Assembly (NCBI GenBank): GCA_020091685.1
Contig: CM034593.1
Location: 46,721,388 to 46,785,387 of the forward strand
Length of the DNA stretch: 64,000 bases
Origin: Lutjanus erythropterus
Lineage: Eukaryota > Chordata > Actinopteri > Lutjaniformes > Lutjanidae
Direction: 5' to 3'
The translations under genes and the position numbers were made by a program. Positions 21,921 through 33,290 of this stretch are shown one piece after another. Under the pieces are notes generated by a model, which was not told the origin of the DNA, did no database searches, and worked only from the letters and a program-made list of their open reading frames with translations. Position 1 is the stretch's first letter; each line of letters starts with the position of its first letter.

Positions 21921-22840
21921 TCTTCTTTGCCAACACGGCGCTGCTTCCTACCCAATCGAATCTGTGTCTTATTTCGGCACCACATGCCTGAGCTGTCTAT
22001 TGAATTTGTTTGCCACTTGTGCGGACATTACAAACACATAACCAAACATGCCGAGTTAACATTAACACAACTCTCACTCTAGATGCCTCTACATGAGAAG
22101 CAACAGGCAGCCTTCTGCTGGGTATTATCCATGTTAACATGGTTAAAAGTGCCGAGCCAAACAGTCTGAACTGCATCTGTCTTTCACTCGAAATGATTCC
22201 AACACTGGTCAAAGTGTCCAACAAACAATTAATTGTGAAATGGCAGAAGCACCTGGCCACACACGGGGGATGTTCTCTTACCCAGGATGGCAAAGTCATA
22301 ACCTGAGGGACATGACTTCTCCATCCTAGGAAAATAAATGACGCACCAAACATGGGCAGCATAGATATGAAACATTTATATCTACGAATGGGAGCTCACC
22401 GATGATGATGACAACAGCCTTCATCAAGTTTGAAAATATGATCATATTCTTCAAAAGAGTTGCTGAAGTTTGAAGCTGGAATTTTCACTCATTTATTTGT
22501 TTTACTTTGTACTGTGACTATTAAGTCGTCATATTAATTTATTGTTCTTGGTTTAGGTTTTATTTATAATGTGAATTTGTTTTACATTAAGTTATATTTA
22601 TATATCGAAGTACTTTAAACTGCTGGAAGTTAATATATTGTTAATTTTCAAATTCAAATTAACCTCAGCAATGAAAAACACTGTTTTTTCATGTTATGTC
22701 ATTTTGTGTTTCCTTAAAAAAAAAAAAAAAGAAAGAAAGAAAAAAGAAGTATGGGTTCCGGCACTGTTTCGGCACCGATGCTGAAAAAGAAAGTAGTCTG
22801 GGATTTCAAAAGTAGTACTGATACACCCAAAAAATAATTA
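21921..22840. other. Unclassified, possibly transposon-derived DNA
   Basis: The frame at 21997-22362 (-, 121 aa) is one of the longer ones in the window, but I recognise no domain. A plus-strand frame here has CHLCGHYKHITKHAE, with two cysteines and two histidines placed roughly like a zinc finger of the BED kind. A GGTTCCGGCACTG/TTCGGCACCG pair at about 22757 recalls a common fish DNA element. Transposon remnant is a guess. Confidence 0.3.
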
Positions 22841-23220
22841 ACCCAAAAAACATGACTTTATGTGTTTTAATTTTCATGTAAAGTTTTTGTTTCATTACAT
22901 TACAGAAGTTTAATGTGAAGGATTGCATTTAATAGAATGTTTTTCTATCAGGTTCAGTCAGTGTGAATAAATGAAATACCGTCAGTCAGGTTTGATTAAG
23001 TTAATACATGAAGTGTGTTGGACTGTGACACACAGCCTCCGTATGTGATCTAGTTAATAAAGTTTACTTGATTTGTTTACATCCGGGTTACACTAAGCGT
23101 ATTCACGTTATGGTTTTTTTTGGATAAATAAACTTGATTTTAAATATTTCAGTTACATTTTACTTTAAAATAATGCTTCATATTTATAAGAGCCAAAATA
23201 TCTTTTGTGTGTCGATTCTG
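22841..23220. other. Unannotated A/T-rich DNA
   Basis: No coding or repeat signal recognised. Confidence 0.4.
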
Positions 23221-23766
23221 TTGCAGAAAGAAAGTGGTTCCTGCATGAAACTGCTTGCAACAAGGTCTGTGGATTATGTTGAGGGTCATGAGTTTTTGGT
23301 GAAGCGATCAGAAAAAAAAATATGTTTCTGTCTGTAGAGTGTTGGTAGACAAACATAAAAACAATCCAAGGCACTATTCTGTGTCAAAAAAATTTAAAAG
23401 CCTTTATTGGTCCAGAACAGAATTGGATTCTTTTTATGTTTTTTCCACCAACACTCTACAATTTTTTTTTTTTTTTTGCACAGCAGAGACAACCATATTT
23501 GTTCTTACTGCTTCATCTAATGTTACATTCACCATTCATCGTGATGGTGGACCTATGCAGCGCTCCTATCCTCAATGCATCTTTTTGGGGCCTTGAGCAC
23601 CACGTTCCGAGTGCCATCTAGTTCCATTATATTGGAGAGAGAGCAGACCTCTGTATGGCTGACATCTCCATAAATCTGCAGCCAGCACCATAAAAAATCA
23701 AGATGGATAAATAGTGCCACAGGTCAGGAGGAAAAAAAAATTTGATTTTGCAGTGAACTGTTGCAT
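23221..23766 (+). mobile_element. MITE family F2, copy 4, split by a nested insert
   Basis: The left part reads GTTCCTGCATGAAACTGCTTG, given here as GGTTCCTGCATGAAACTG, then CAACAAGGTCTGTGGATTAT and GGTCATGAGTTTTTGG. The right part resumes at about 23585 with GGGGCCTTGAGCACCACG, CATCTAGTTCCATTATATTG, CTGACATCTCCATAA and GATGGATAAATAGTGCCAC. Between them lie a 128-bp inverted-repeat element (23333-23460), a T run and about 110 bp of other sequence. Confidence 0.82.
23333..23460. mobile_element. 128-bp MITE with perfect 14-bp terminal inverted repeats
   Basis: The left end TGTAGAGTGTTGGT (23333-23346) is exactly complementary to the right end ACCAACACTCTACA (23447-23460). Pairing continues inward: AACATAAAAACAATCCA on the left against TGGATTCTTTTTATGTT on the right, then ATTCTGT against ACAGAAT. 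A short unpaired loop with AAAGCCTTTATTGG sits near the centre. It lies inside MITE F2 copy 4 and is followed by T-rich sequence. Confidence 0.85.
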
Positions 23767-24014
23767 TAAGCAGTAGTATCATCAAATAAAATAAATATTT
23801 AATATAGAGAAATATGAAATCAAAAATCTTACAGTGGTCAGAGAAGCTCGGCTCCATTTAACACACCATGCAGGAGAGCAGTCACCCTGCTGCAGTGCCT
23901 TCAGGCAACACTTATACTGACTCCACATGCTCATTTTCAAGTTCAAGTATAGTGATGCTTTAAAATTGTAACTTGTTTGGATGAAAACATGAACGATTTG
24001 AACCAAACCAAAAC

Positions 24015-24300
24015 CACTATTAAAGGGATAGTTCCATTTAAACTTCCCACTTATTTATCACACCTATGTTTGCACTGGTCTGGTGCATCCACGGGGGCCT
24101 CGGGGTTCACAGACCGCAGGCGTAGATTTCAGAACATCTGGTGCGTTTGTCCTCCCCAAGAAAAACATGAAAGCAGCAGTGAGGAGGAGCCTCACTGCAT
24201 TATATTCTATTATATTTTGAATTGTCACCTGGTTCCTGAATTTGTGACATTTACAAGCCATTTTTACCATAAACGGATGCAGTAAAGGAACAAATTGGTG
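24015..24300 (+). mobile_element. Probable MITE fragment with AAAGGGATAGTTC end
   Basis: TATTAAAGGGATAGTTCCAT at 24018 begins like the other MITEs here, but the interior (GGTGCATCCACGGGGGCCTC; AGACCGCAGGCGTAGATTTC) matches neither the Angel-like nor the F2 copies. No mirrored end was found. The two opposed frames here, 23977-24285 and 24064-24342, are shadows. Confidence 0.5.
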
Positions 24301-24639
24301 CATAAAAATGTCCCAGTGGACACTTAATATGTGTCCCTCCAATGCTGAAATGAAACCTGCACCCTTGATGCTGCAGCCAGGACTTTGTTGCAGTTTTCTA
24401 CTGTCACATTATGATAAATACTCTGCAGTCCCTCCAAAAAGTGTACCTGTTCTTATGATTTCAAGTAGCACGTCTGTTGCTAGCTTATGCTAACTAGTCA
24501 GCAGTGAATAACGAGGGAGACGTGAGCCAAAAAGCCAAAAAACTTTACTTTTGCAGACAGTTGGACACACTTCTAAGTCAAAGGTTTTTTTTCCTTATTT
24601 TTCAAAGAAAAGGTTCAGATTATTCCAACAATGTGCAAA
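24301..24639. other. Unannotated DNA
   Basis: No coding or repeat signal recognised. Confidence 0.4.
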
Positions 24640-25130
24640 AATGTCAAAGCAAAAAAAAATTGCAATAATGCCTACTGCATGTCAGAGGGTATTATAGTGA
24701 ATTAAAACTGAATTTAAAACTACAACTATGCGTGGAAAAGACAAAAATATTTTAGATTTTGACTGATATAAAAATAAAAACAAAACTTTAGAAAAAAAAA
24801 GAAACTAATAAAAACTATATGTAATATTTGGTACTTGCAGAACGGTTTTGCACTGACTGTCAGTCACTTGACTTCAAGTCTTGTGTTTGTTTTATAATAC
24901 CTACTGTGAACTTCTTCTATTTTGCCCCCAACAAATACATATTATATTGTATTATAATAAAAAAAAACTAATACTGAAACTTATAAAGATTAAACATTTT
25001 AAACGATAAAAACGAAACTGAAATGAGCAAATCCACTCTGGAAACGAACTAAAACTACATTTAATTGAAAAACCAAAATTGAAAACGAAACATAAAAATT
25101 AAAACTAACAAAATTACAAAGCTACAATAA
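24640..25130 (+). repeat. A-rich dispersed repeat with AACTAAAAC-type words
   Basis: Repeated short words such as AATTAAAACTGAATTTAAAA, AAACTAATAAAAACT, GAAACGAACTAAAACTACA and AAAATTAAAACTAACAAAAT. This kind of degenerate (AACTAAAAC)n sequence marks a common fish DNA element. The boundaries are approximate. Confidence 0.5.
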
Positions 25131-26810
25131 CTGGTGTGTCCTCATGGATGGACACGTTCTGGCTTCATGCATTTGTAGAAAACAACACGCAGGCTAACAG
25201 ACCAAAGTCGGGAGAGTCGCGCAGATGGCCGAGCGGCTGTGATTGGTGGCCTGTGACTGACATGTCGGCCACGTCGGTTAATGACGATGTCTGTCAGATA
25301 TAATTCGTGACTGACGGGGATGTTTGTTCGCTTTGGTTCAGTTCTTGAGTGGGATTTTATTTCCCTCCCACTATTAGTTTGCTGTTCACAGCAGGTTGGA
25401 ATTCATTTTTCTCAGTGAAACTGTCTTCACAACTTTTACACATTCTGTCATGGTTTGAGCCATTCAGTTATGAAAATCTGTCAGACTCACATGTATATTT
25501 TATAAATATCTATTAGATGGGATGTTTGCGATGTCTGATAAATTGGCAAAGGAACTGACCAGTGACAAGAATGAACTGGGAATCACACTGAGGTCATTTT
25601 GTTGCAAATCTGTCTGTATATGACCATGAATTTTCTGTTTGGCTCTCAAATAAATGTACTGTAAACATACAAACTGTATCAAAACCTGCCCAACATTTTC
25701 TGTATTTATGATTATTATAACTACTTGTTTTCTATTCTATACTGTCATGTTAAGAAGAGAAATATCCAGTGTCCTAGAGGGGAGGTTTCCTATAAGCCCT
25801 TTCAGCTTTCTTGCCTCTGCTGCACAATCCCTGCTATGTTTGTTTTTATATACTTGTTTTTTATCACTTCTTGTGTGCTAATAAAAAATAAACACTGTGT
25901 GTACTACAGTGTTGTAAAGTATTGACTTTTTCCAGAAAACTTTTACCTCCTGTTGAAATCTGAATCTAAAAAGCTCAGTGATACACAACAGCATTCAGCA
26001 CATTCTTGCACGCTGAAAACATTTTTCAGCTGTATGACTCACACGTAATTGGCATTGTCCAATTCCCCGACACAGTAACTGGGTTTTGAAGCATGGATGA
26101 AATGTTTTGGCTGAGTTACTACCTTTTGCAGACCGTACTCACCAACCCTCCCGATCATCCCAGGAGACTCCCGTTTTTCATTGCCCTCTCACTATTCCCT
26201 CCCACGATTGCAATTCTCCTGCAGTTCTCCAGAATTATGTCAAAGTTTGTTGGGTTTTTTTTTACTTTTTCATTATCACAACCTGCTTCTGACTATACAG
26301 CATAAAAGCACTAGGACGCTAAAAGGCTCCACACCAAATCAGACTTCCTGGACAGAAGAATTACTGTTTCTTATGGAAAGTTTTCAAAGAAATAAGCAAG
26401 ACATCAATGAATAAAAATGAACTGACAAATATTAGTGAGAGTTATGCAACTTCAAGAAAATGATTCTGTACTATTTCCTGAGAGTTTCAAAAGTAATTGA
26501 ACATAAAATGCTGCGGCTGTGCACTGACTGTTTTGTTTGTAATTTCATTCTCAAAAAGTCTCAAGGACTCAAGGATTTTTGGTTTCAAAATCCTCCGTAT
26601 CTTTGTGGTCTCAAGCTCGACAAGTGTGTTGCAGACATGCAGTAGTAGTGTGATGTCCCATGAACAGGGCTGAGAGGGTAATTTTAAAAATAAATTCTGA
26701 TACAGTTACTAATTTCCTAGTATGTAAGAAATGTAGTCAGTGACGTAACAAAAATATCACAATATTAAAGAGAAGTAACTTGATTACTTTCCGTTACTTT
26801 TGGATCACCT
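25131..26810. other. Single-copy DNA, no gene seen
   Basis: A small CpG-rich patch at 25205-25325 (GTCGCGCAGATGGCCGAGCG; GTCGGCCACGTCGG) stands out from A/T-rich surroundings. The overlapping frames at 25654-25925 and 26093-26414 lie in shifted phases over the same DNA and are not supported as exons. Confidence 0.4.
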
Positions 26811-27090
26811 CAGTATAAATTATGATGAAATCGCTGGAGCTAATGAATATCTTCATCATCAAATAATATGTGATTATTTTCTAAATTAATTAATTAGCTG
26901 TTTGGTCTATAAAAAAGCTCAACGTAACGTCCTCAAATGTCTTGTTCTGCCCACAACTCAAAGATATTCAGTTTATTGTCAGAGAGGAGTAAAGAAACCA
27001 GAAAATATCCACATTTAAGAAGCTGAAATCAGAGAAATTTGACCTTTAGTCAATTAAAAAATGACTCAAAACAATGAATTAATTAATGAA
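26811..27090 (+). mobile_element. hAT-like non-autonomous element H1, copy 1
   Basis: TTAATTAGCTGTTTGGTCTA, GTCCTCAAATGTCTTGTTCTG, given here as CCTCAAATGTCTTGTTCTG, CACAACTCAAAGATATTCAG, GAGAGGAGTAAAGAAACCAG, CACATTTAAGAAGCTG and AAAAAATGACTCAAAACAAT, in the order of a very common fish element whose ends are rich in ATTAATCGATTAATC. The next copy follows about 90 bp downstream in the same direction. Confidence 0.8.
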
Positions 27091-27174
27091 ACCTGTCACA
27101 ATCTTGTCACTTGAAAATGAGTGTACATACATCCGCGTGCTAAACATGTGTGGACTTATTTTTCAAGTCCTTGC

Positions 27175-27490
27175 TGTAGTGGTTGTTTTCATTATCATTA
27201 TCATCTGTCGACCATTAATCAATTAGTTGTTTGGTCCATAAAATGTCAGAAAATGTTGATCAAAGCTCAAGATGATGTCCTCAAATGTCTTGTTTTGTCC
27301 ACAACTCAAAGATATTCCCTTTACTGCCAGAGAGGAGTAAAGGAACCAGGAAATATTCACATTTAAGAAGATGAAATTGTAGAGTTTTGATTTTTTTTAA
27401 TAAAAAATGACTCAAAATGATTAATTGATTATCAAATGCAGATTAATTTAATAACTGATTAATAATAGAATAATTGTTGCAGCTCAAAGT
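27175..27490 (+). mobile_element. hAT-like non-autonomous element H1, copy 2
   Basis: Same word order as the copy at 26811-27090: AATTAGTTGTTTGGTCCATA, CCTCAAATGTCTTGTTTTG, CACAACTCAAAGATATTCC, GAGAGGAGTAAAGGAACCAG, CACATTTAAGAAGATG and AAAAAATGACTCAAAATGAT. It ends in AATAATTGTTGCAGCTC, the expected terminus of this family. A T26 run follows at 27567-27592. Confidence 0.85.
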
Positions 27491-27592
27491 GTTTATTTAT
27501 TTATTTGTTGACTTGTATTGATTGATTCAAAGAAAAAAAAATGGTGAAATTTCCACCCAGTCAAACTTTTTTTTTTTTTTTTTTTTTTTTTT

Positions 27593-27975
27593 AACTAAAG
27601 ACCATGACAATGAGCTGGCAGCTGTGTGTGCACCCTGCATGGTAGGATATTTTCTTTATTTTAAGATCGTAATCTTGCAAGTAATCCCCATTTTTTTACT
27701 AAATGTATCTGTAATCTCATTACATCTTTTTTTTAATCTGTAACTTTAATAGAATACTGTTACGTACAATCCATTACTCCCCAAGCCTGCTCATGAAACA
27801 GCTGCATTACAGAATGTTCACTGTTTCAAAACTGTAAGATTCAGTTGCACTTGTAGAACTTTGATTCAAAACTTATGAGCTCAGATGCATTTTATGTTTT
27901 TAAAAAATACTTTTATGACTTCAGTAAAGTTCCACCTCCTCTGCACGTGCAAACATCACAGATAACAACAGGATA
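27593..27975. other. Unannotated A/T-rich DNA upstream of the CpG-rich block
   Basis: No coding or repeat signal recognised. Base composition changes sharply at about 27985. Confidence 0.4.
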
Positions 27976-27984
27976 AAACTTTGG

Positions 27985-28479
27985 TCAGAGCGCGCAGCAG
28001 TGAGCAGCAGCACCTTCTTCACCAACCATCCGCCCTGCTGAAGTTCCCTCGAGCAAACTGCCAGATCCCAGATCTGCAGCAGCTGACCAACCTCTGACCC
28101 GCTTCCAATTAACAGCAGCCAATAAGAAGTGGACCTCCGCAGTCATTTTACTGCTCTGAAGACACCGATGCTCCCACGTCCACACTCAGAGGACAACTTC
28201 TCTCTCTCTCTCTTTCACGCACACACACTCAGACACAGCAGCTCCTCCACGAGCCCCGAGCCTCCAGCTGAGACATTCATCTCCAGTAAAGTCCTCTTAC
28301 CTCGAGCAGCAGCATCAGCAGCAGCATCAGCATCAGCAGCAGCGGCTCCTCTCCTCCTCTCTCCTCTCCTCTCCTGCGCTCCTCTCTCCTCCTCTCCGCC
28401 GTGAACAGGAGACCAGACGCTCCGCTGAACCCCGTGATCCGCCGCTCCTGCTCCTCCTCTCCTCCGCCAGCAGAGACAC

Positions 28480-28514
<35 letters not shown>

Positions 28515-28660
28515 TGAGTGTGTGTGTAGGGAAAAAGAGAGGTAGAGTGTGTGTGTGGATTAGCGGGGGAGCGAGCCTGTCGGTATCTGGCTGTAGTCTG
28601 GAGGATAACCGTCAGGGAGTGTTGTGTCGTTATGAAGGCTGCTCTCTCTCTCTGTCTCTC
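27985..28660. promoter_or_regulatory. CpG-rich block: candidate promoter / 5' UTR first exon
   Basis: About 30 CpGs fall in some 650 bp, far above the rest of the window. The block has a GCCAATAAG CCAAT-type box at about 28117, pyrimidine tracts (TCTCTCTCTC; CTCCTCTCCT), CAGCAG/GCATCAGCA triplet runs and (TG)n. On the minus strand CTCGAG|GTAAGAGG (about 28318-28305) is a good consensus splice donor, with purine-rich exon-like sequence upstream of it. In the same minus-strand stretch a frame reads M-L-M-L-L-L-M-L-L-L-E up to the donor, which could start a signal peptide but also follows from the triplet repeat. A plus-strand 5' UTR is equally possible. The plus frame 28129-28404 is low-complexity and I do not call it a gene. 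No TATA box was clear. Confidence 0.5.
28481..28504 (+). repeat. (TG)n microsatellite passing into (GA)n
   Basis: TG repeats at 28481-28504 are followed by GAGAGAGAGAGTGAGTGTGTG. They sit inside the CpG-rich block. Confidence 0.95.
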
Positions 28661-28990
28661 TCTTTAACCCTTGTTCAACCAAACATGACACACACACACA
28701 CACACACTGTCAGTCTGTCAGCAGAGGACAGAATCCCTGGAGTTTATTATAATTTATTGGATTTATTTATTTCGTTATTTAGACTGGACTGATTTCAGCT
28801 CAGGTTCAATTAAAAAACAAGTTAAATGTTCATAAAAGATTGAATACACACACTAAAATTAAATGGAATATTTACCCACTGTGCGGTCAATATCACACAG
28901 GCGCAATATTTGCTGCTGCTTCACTGGATCTAAACCATCATTTACTGGGTACTACACATTTGCACTTACATGAAACAGGTCAAATCAGAG
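28661..28990. other. Unannotated DNA
   Basis: A short (CA)n run lies at 28687-28707. Nothing else recognised. Confidence 0.4.
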
Positions 28991-29570
28991 TGTTTATTGA
29001 TAAGAATCAAGGTTCAAGAACTTTTTTGCCATTGTGCAGCCACAGCAAAATCCTCTGCAGTCACACATATTTAGAAATTAACACACATTCACACATGTTT
29101 ACAAAGAATAAATAGGCAGAAATAAAAGATGAAGCTGCAGAAAGTACAAAAAAAATAAGAGTGGAGAACAAAGATTTAGTTGACAAGATAAGAGGAAGGA
29201 AAAAAGAATATAATAAAGTACAGTAGCAATTAAAGTGACAGAACAAAATAAGCAATGAAGGTGCAAAAAAGGCAATAAGTGTGAATGTGCACAGTTAAAA
29301 CAACTTTACAGTGAAATTCTTCCTTTGTCTTCTTCTCTGAATGCCGTTGAACAACAAAACATACTTATAAAAAAATGAAGAAAAATATTAAATATATAAA
29401 AAAATAGAAAATATCAAATCATATCAGACATGAATAAAGAAGAGAAAGAACATGAATAAGTAACATTATGTATAATTACAATATACAGTATCAAAAGTCC
29501 ACATTATATGCGTTGTCCAGTATACAATAACCAGTATCAGAGTATTATAGTGGTGCCACACTGATGCACA
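28991..29570 (-). mobile_element. LINE 3'-UTR fragment, minus orientation
   Basis: ATCAAGGTTCAAGAACTTTT, TGCCATTGTGCAGCC, an A-rich purine stretch with GAAGGTGCAAAAAAGG, and CTTTACAGTGAAATTCTTCC match, read backwards, a fish LINE tail (TTCAAGGTTCAAG...TTTATTGTCATT...GTACAGTGAAATTCTT). The limits are approximate. Confidence 0.65.
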
Positions 29571-30430
29571 TGAGGTGAACTGTGACCCAGAGGTTTTTAG
29601 TTTGTACATTTTAAAAACTTACTATTTTATAGCAGTTGATGTCAGAGTGATAAGATAAGATTACATCTAATTTAATGAATAAAAACAATAGAGCATAAAA
29701 TATAAAGTGTATAAGGTATGAATCCATTTCTTATTTGTGATAGATATTTATTTCTTTAGTGAGTTGGAGTTAAAATGGATAAAGGACAGGGATGTGTTTG
29801 AGTCTGGTTAAAGCACTGTGCTGCTAGAATATCAAAATTATGTTCAAGGTGAGGATTTGGATGCTTTTCAAAAGGTGTGGGATTTTTTTCTTTAAAGGGT
29901 GTAGGTGTTGCTTTTATTTGATTTAACTCCATTTATTTTTGGATCCATATGGTGTTTTGTGATTGTTTGTTGCAAATTGTTGTCAGTGTAGAATCATTTT
30001 ATCTAAATACATGATAAATGATTGTTTAAAACTCAACTCTTTCTTTCTTTCACTTCATTGTCCTTTATCATTACTCCTTTTGCTTCCATTCTCTTTTTTC
30101 ATTTTCTTTCTTTCTTCTGTTCATTCCATAATACTTCAATCATTATTTAGTTTCTTTAAGCCAATTTTCCCTCCATTCTCCAACCACCATTTTGTCCTTT
30201 AACACAGACAACAATGTGCATTTCTTATATAAATTATATTTATCTAATTGATGCCAATTTAATAATAATGGACATCATATAAATGATATTATATAAAATA
30301 AATAAATGGTGCATGCAGATGCTGCAGCCCAGAGCCCCTTCAAATGTCACTACTTTTTAAAAAACCTTTTATTTTTTTAAGCTTTATTGCTGAAACATGC
30401 TTCATCTATGACACTATACATATTATGCAC
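29571..30430. other. Unannotated A/T-rich DNA
   Basis: The 29963-30202 frame lies in a CT/TTTC-rich tract and is not supported as coding. Confidence 0.4.
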
Positions 30431-30439
30431 TATACTATC

Positions 30440-30775
30440 TATACACCAGGAGTAAGATTAAGTAATTACACTCACTAAAAACTGTAATTCAGTAGTTTTT
30501 TGGGGTACTTCTACTTTTATGAGCAGATTTTCAAGTCTGTACTTTTACTTGTACTTAAATATGCATTACAAGATGTAGTCTACTTAGTCACTTTTAAAAC
30601 CAGAGTTGAGTACAAATTAAATTAATGTCCAGACTTTTCATCTGCATTTTAGTAGCCAATCAGGTGATCTGATCACAAATGGGCCAATGAACATGATGCC
30701 TGGTTAGGAGAGGTGATGTGACACCGGTGGTTAAAAGTAACTAATACTCTGAGTAGTACTCTGAGTCATTGGAAA
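30440..30775 (+). mobile_element. hAT-like element H2 fragment(s)
   Basis: TTGGGGTACTTCTACTTTTA, TACTTTTACTTGTACTTAAA and AAGTAACTAATACTCTGAGT are of the ACTTGAGTAAAAGTACTTT type seen in full at 61892-62808. No ends or target duplication were found, and the copy is worn. Confidence 0.6.
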
Positions 30776-31726
30776 TGGAAGCATGAGGTTAGCGTTAAGC
30801 GACCCTGAGACGAGACCAGCCAGACCAAACAACCCAGAGACAAGAGCCATGCTGACCGAGCTCAGACCGGAGGCTGCTGCTGGACAACGTTCCGTCAGGG
30901 AAATGAGACAGACGAAATGGGACACAAGTGTCCACCCAGAGAGGCCTGCTCCTGCTCCACCATGAGATCAAGCTGTTGCGCTTGACAGACAGACAGGACT
31001 CAACAAGCCAAAGGATTTTTAAAACTGCACCTCTGTGCACGGGGCACGTTTTCTATCTATGCATCTCTCCTTTTTGTTTTCATTTCTCTCCTCCAGACTA
31101 TTTTCCTTCTTTCTTTCCTTGTGATCTTAAGCACAAATATTCATCTATTAAACTGTGTGTCGCTGACACTCTCACTTCTTGAGAACTGTGACAAAACTGT
31201 ATTCTGAGGTGTGATTTTGAATTTTTATTCTTCAATTATGCTGGAAAATATATTTTAATAGATCAGACTTTTGGCTATTAAACCTTGTAACGGGCCAGCC
31301 TCCTAGTGATTACAATTTTCATTAAACAGCAGTTTTTTGCAGTTAAGGACTTGAATTTAGTGAAATCTGAGACACAAAAAGTCATAATAGTATAATATAA
31401 AACATGCAGGAAATGCTTAATGGTTTTGTTGCATTAATGTCAGTAAATTTACTGTATGATCAAAAAGTCAAAATCTGAGTTTAATGATTCTTGATTTGTC
31501 CCAATTCTCAAAATGTGCTGAGTGTCTGAGCTTGTGTGCTTATAAAGGTGAGGGAGGAAAATCCAGTATTTTATGTTGCTTATTGTATTGTGTCACTACT
31601 GAAGATAATAATCAGTGTTTTTATTTGTTTGTTTGTTTTAAGATAATCCTATTGACTGGGGTATCCGTTTACTTTTTGTCATATCTCACAGCTTCATTCT
31701 ATCGTTCCAGATTTTCATGACTTAGT
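30776..31726. other. Unannotated DNA
   Basis: The 30780-30960 part is relatively rich in CpG (GACGAGACCAGCC; GACCGGAGGCTGC) and gives short frames on both strands, none recognised. It may be the interior of the adjoining H2 element. The remainder is A/T-rich. Confidence 0.35.
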
Positions 31727-32498
31727 CAGTGGTTCTCAGCCTTTGTTCCTTGGAGACCCCTCTACTTGTATTTACATACAAAACTGAGCCCCCAAGACAC
31801 ACTCACATATATACAGAGGAAGTTAATGATTAATCATGACTAATTGCCAAATAAGAATTTAACCAGTAAAACATGCATTAATTAATAATCAGTAGGCATC
31901 ATTATTATCATGGCATTAATTGCTCTGTATCTGCCATTGTTTTGTTTTATCAGGTGAAGCCATTCACTGGATAAATAAATATCTTAAATAAGAACTTGAC
32001 AGAGAAATTAAAATAAGAAAAAAGTGAAAAAAATGTGTGTTTTATATCTTATTAATTATTGATGATTAATCATGAACTCAGCTGTTAACATTTTCAACTA
32101 TCAGTTAAGTAAAATGCACAAAAATTCACAATCCTAACAGGAAGCCAACATAAAACTTTGTTTTCTTTTCATTTGTCACCCATCTGTAGAATTCTATTTA
32201 AAAAAAATAATTTTGGTTGATAAAAGCACAATAACATCTGATTTAATGTGATAAAGAGAAGAAACAGTCATTTTTTTATATGTCAGTAAATATGAAATAT
32301 GTCATTTACCACAGCTGTAAGGTGCTGAAAAAGCTTGAAAGTGCTTGAAAAGTGCTTGAATTTGACTTCGGAAAAGGTGTGTGAGCCTTAATATACAGAT
32401 CTGAATTTGAGGACCTCAGAGCAGAACATGTCTCCGGGACTCCCCGTGATTTCTGGTGCCCCTATGGGAGGGGCGCAGACCACAGTTTGGAAACCAGC
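31727..32498 (+). mobile_element. hAT-like non-autonomous element H3, ~770 bp
   Basis: The left end CAGTGGTTCTCAGCCTTTGT, with TTGGAGACCCCTC, and the right end GGTGCCCCTATGGGAGGGG, CACAGTTTGGAAACCAGC match the common fish hAT type CAGTGGTTCTCAACCT...AGTTTGAAAACCACTG. The flanking octamers GACTTAGT (31719-31726) and CACATAGT (32499-32506) agree at six of eight bases, as expected of a worn 8-bp duplication. There is no transposase frame inside. Confidence 0.75.
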
Positions 32499-33290
32499 CA
32501 CATAGTCAGTCAGCTTGTTCCCAATGTCGCTGTTTTCTGTCTCCGTTCTGCACTGAAAACTAAACTCTTCATACAGTCTGCATCACCAACATTTTTCATC
32601 TTTGTTCGTCTTTGGTGTGTTTTGGAGGTGAACAAAACAGTGTTTCATTCTAGAATACAGTTCAATCATTTGTAACAAGAATGAAATGCAGCAAACTGCT
32701 TGAATAGCCTTTGTCTTTGTCTATATCTTTGCATATATTTGTCATTCAAGTGTGAAAAATAAAAAGTTGAAACAAAAAGACAAAATCTTGAAATTCCACA
32801 GCTGCCATAACACAGTAATTATAACACAGTAATTCTTAGTGTTTCTCTTCTTTGTCCTCCACATTTTTCCCTCTGCCACTCTCCTTTACCCATCAACCTG
32901 CCTTCTGTGATCCATGTTTCCAAACAAAGCCTTCCCCTTTTGTTTTGTTTTGTCATGATTATTAATTGATTTTATTGTGAATATTCGTTCAGAATGGCTG
33001 CTGCAGAAATGCATGACATTTGCCATCATTCCCTTTTGAAAACAGCACATTAGCATTTGAAAAATGTGCAGCAGATTTTAAGTGTTTCGCAGGAGGTGCA
33101 GTATGAATGAGAAAAGAGTTAGTGGATTTTGGAAAATGTGGTCACTGAATACATTTTGTGTGAATGCAATGAAAGATGATTCATAGTTTGGTCCATGGAG
33201 ACTCCTGTTTCACTGACTGTGTGAAGGGTTTTGACAACATTATGTCAGTTTTGACCATTTTAGCAATCGGGGGAAAAATTGCAAATGATC
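32499..33290 (+). repeat. Interspersed repeat family R3, copy 1
   Basis: It shares long ordered similarity with 36940-37260, 37440-37600 and 38086-38610: CTTCATACAGTCTGCATCAC, TAACAAGAATGAA, TTTATCTTTGCATATA-like words, CTTGAAATTCCACAGCTGCC, TTTACCCATCAACCTGCCTTC, GCTGCAGAAATGCATGACAT, GAATGAGAAAAGAGTT and TGGATTTTGGAA. No class or termini are known. The 33176-33517 frame overlaps its 3' end. Confidence 0.78.

Noticed and set aside
21997..22362. 121-residue minus-strand frame as a gene
   Set aside because: No recognisable domain, and it lies between MITE fragments. Frames of this length are expected by chance in 64 kb.
25205..25260. tRNA-like A-box (GATGGCCGAGCGG) suggesting a tRNA-Leu/Ser gene
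   Set aside because: No B-box (GGTTCGAATCC-like) at the right distance and no cloverleaf pairing by eye. Probably chance, or an old SINE head.
28129..28404. 91-residue plus frame (Ala/Ser/Pro-rich) as a protein
   Set aside because: It comes from GCA/CAG and CTCCT simple repeats in the CpG-rich block; better read as 5' UTR or promoter sequence.
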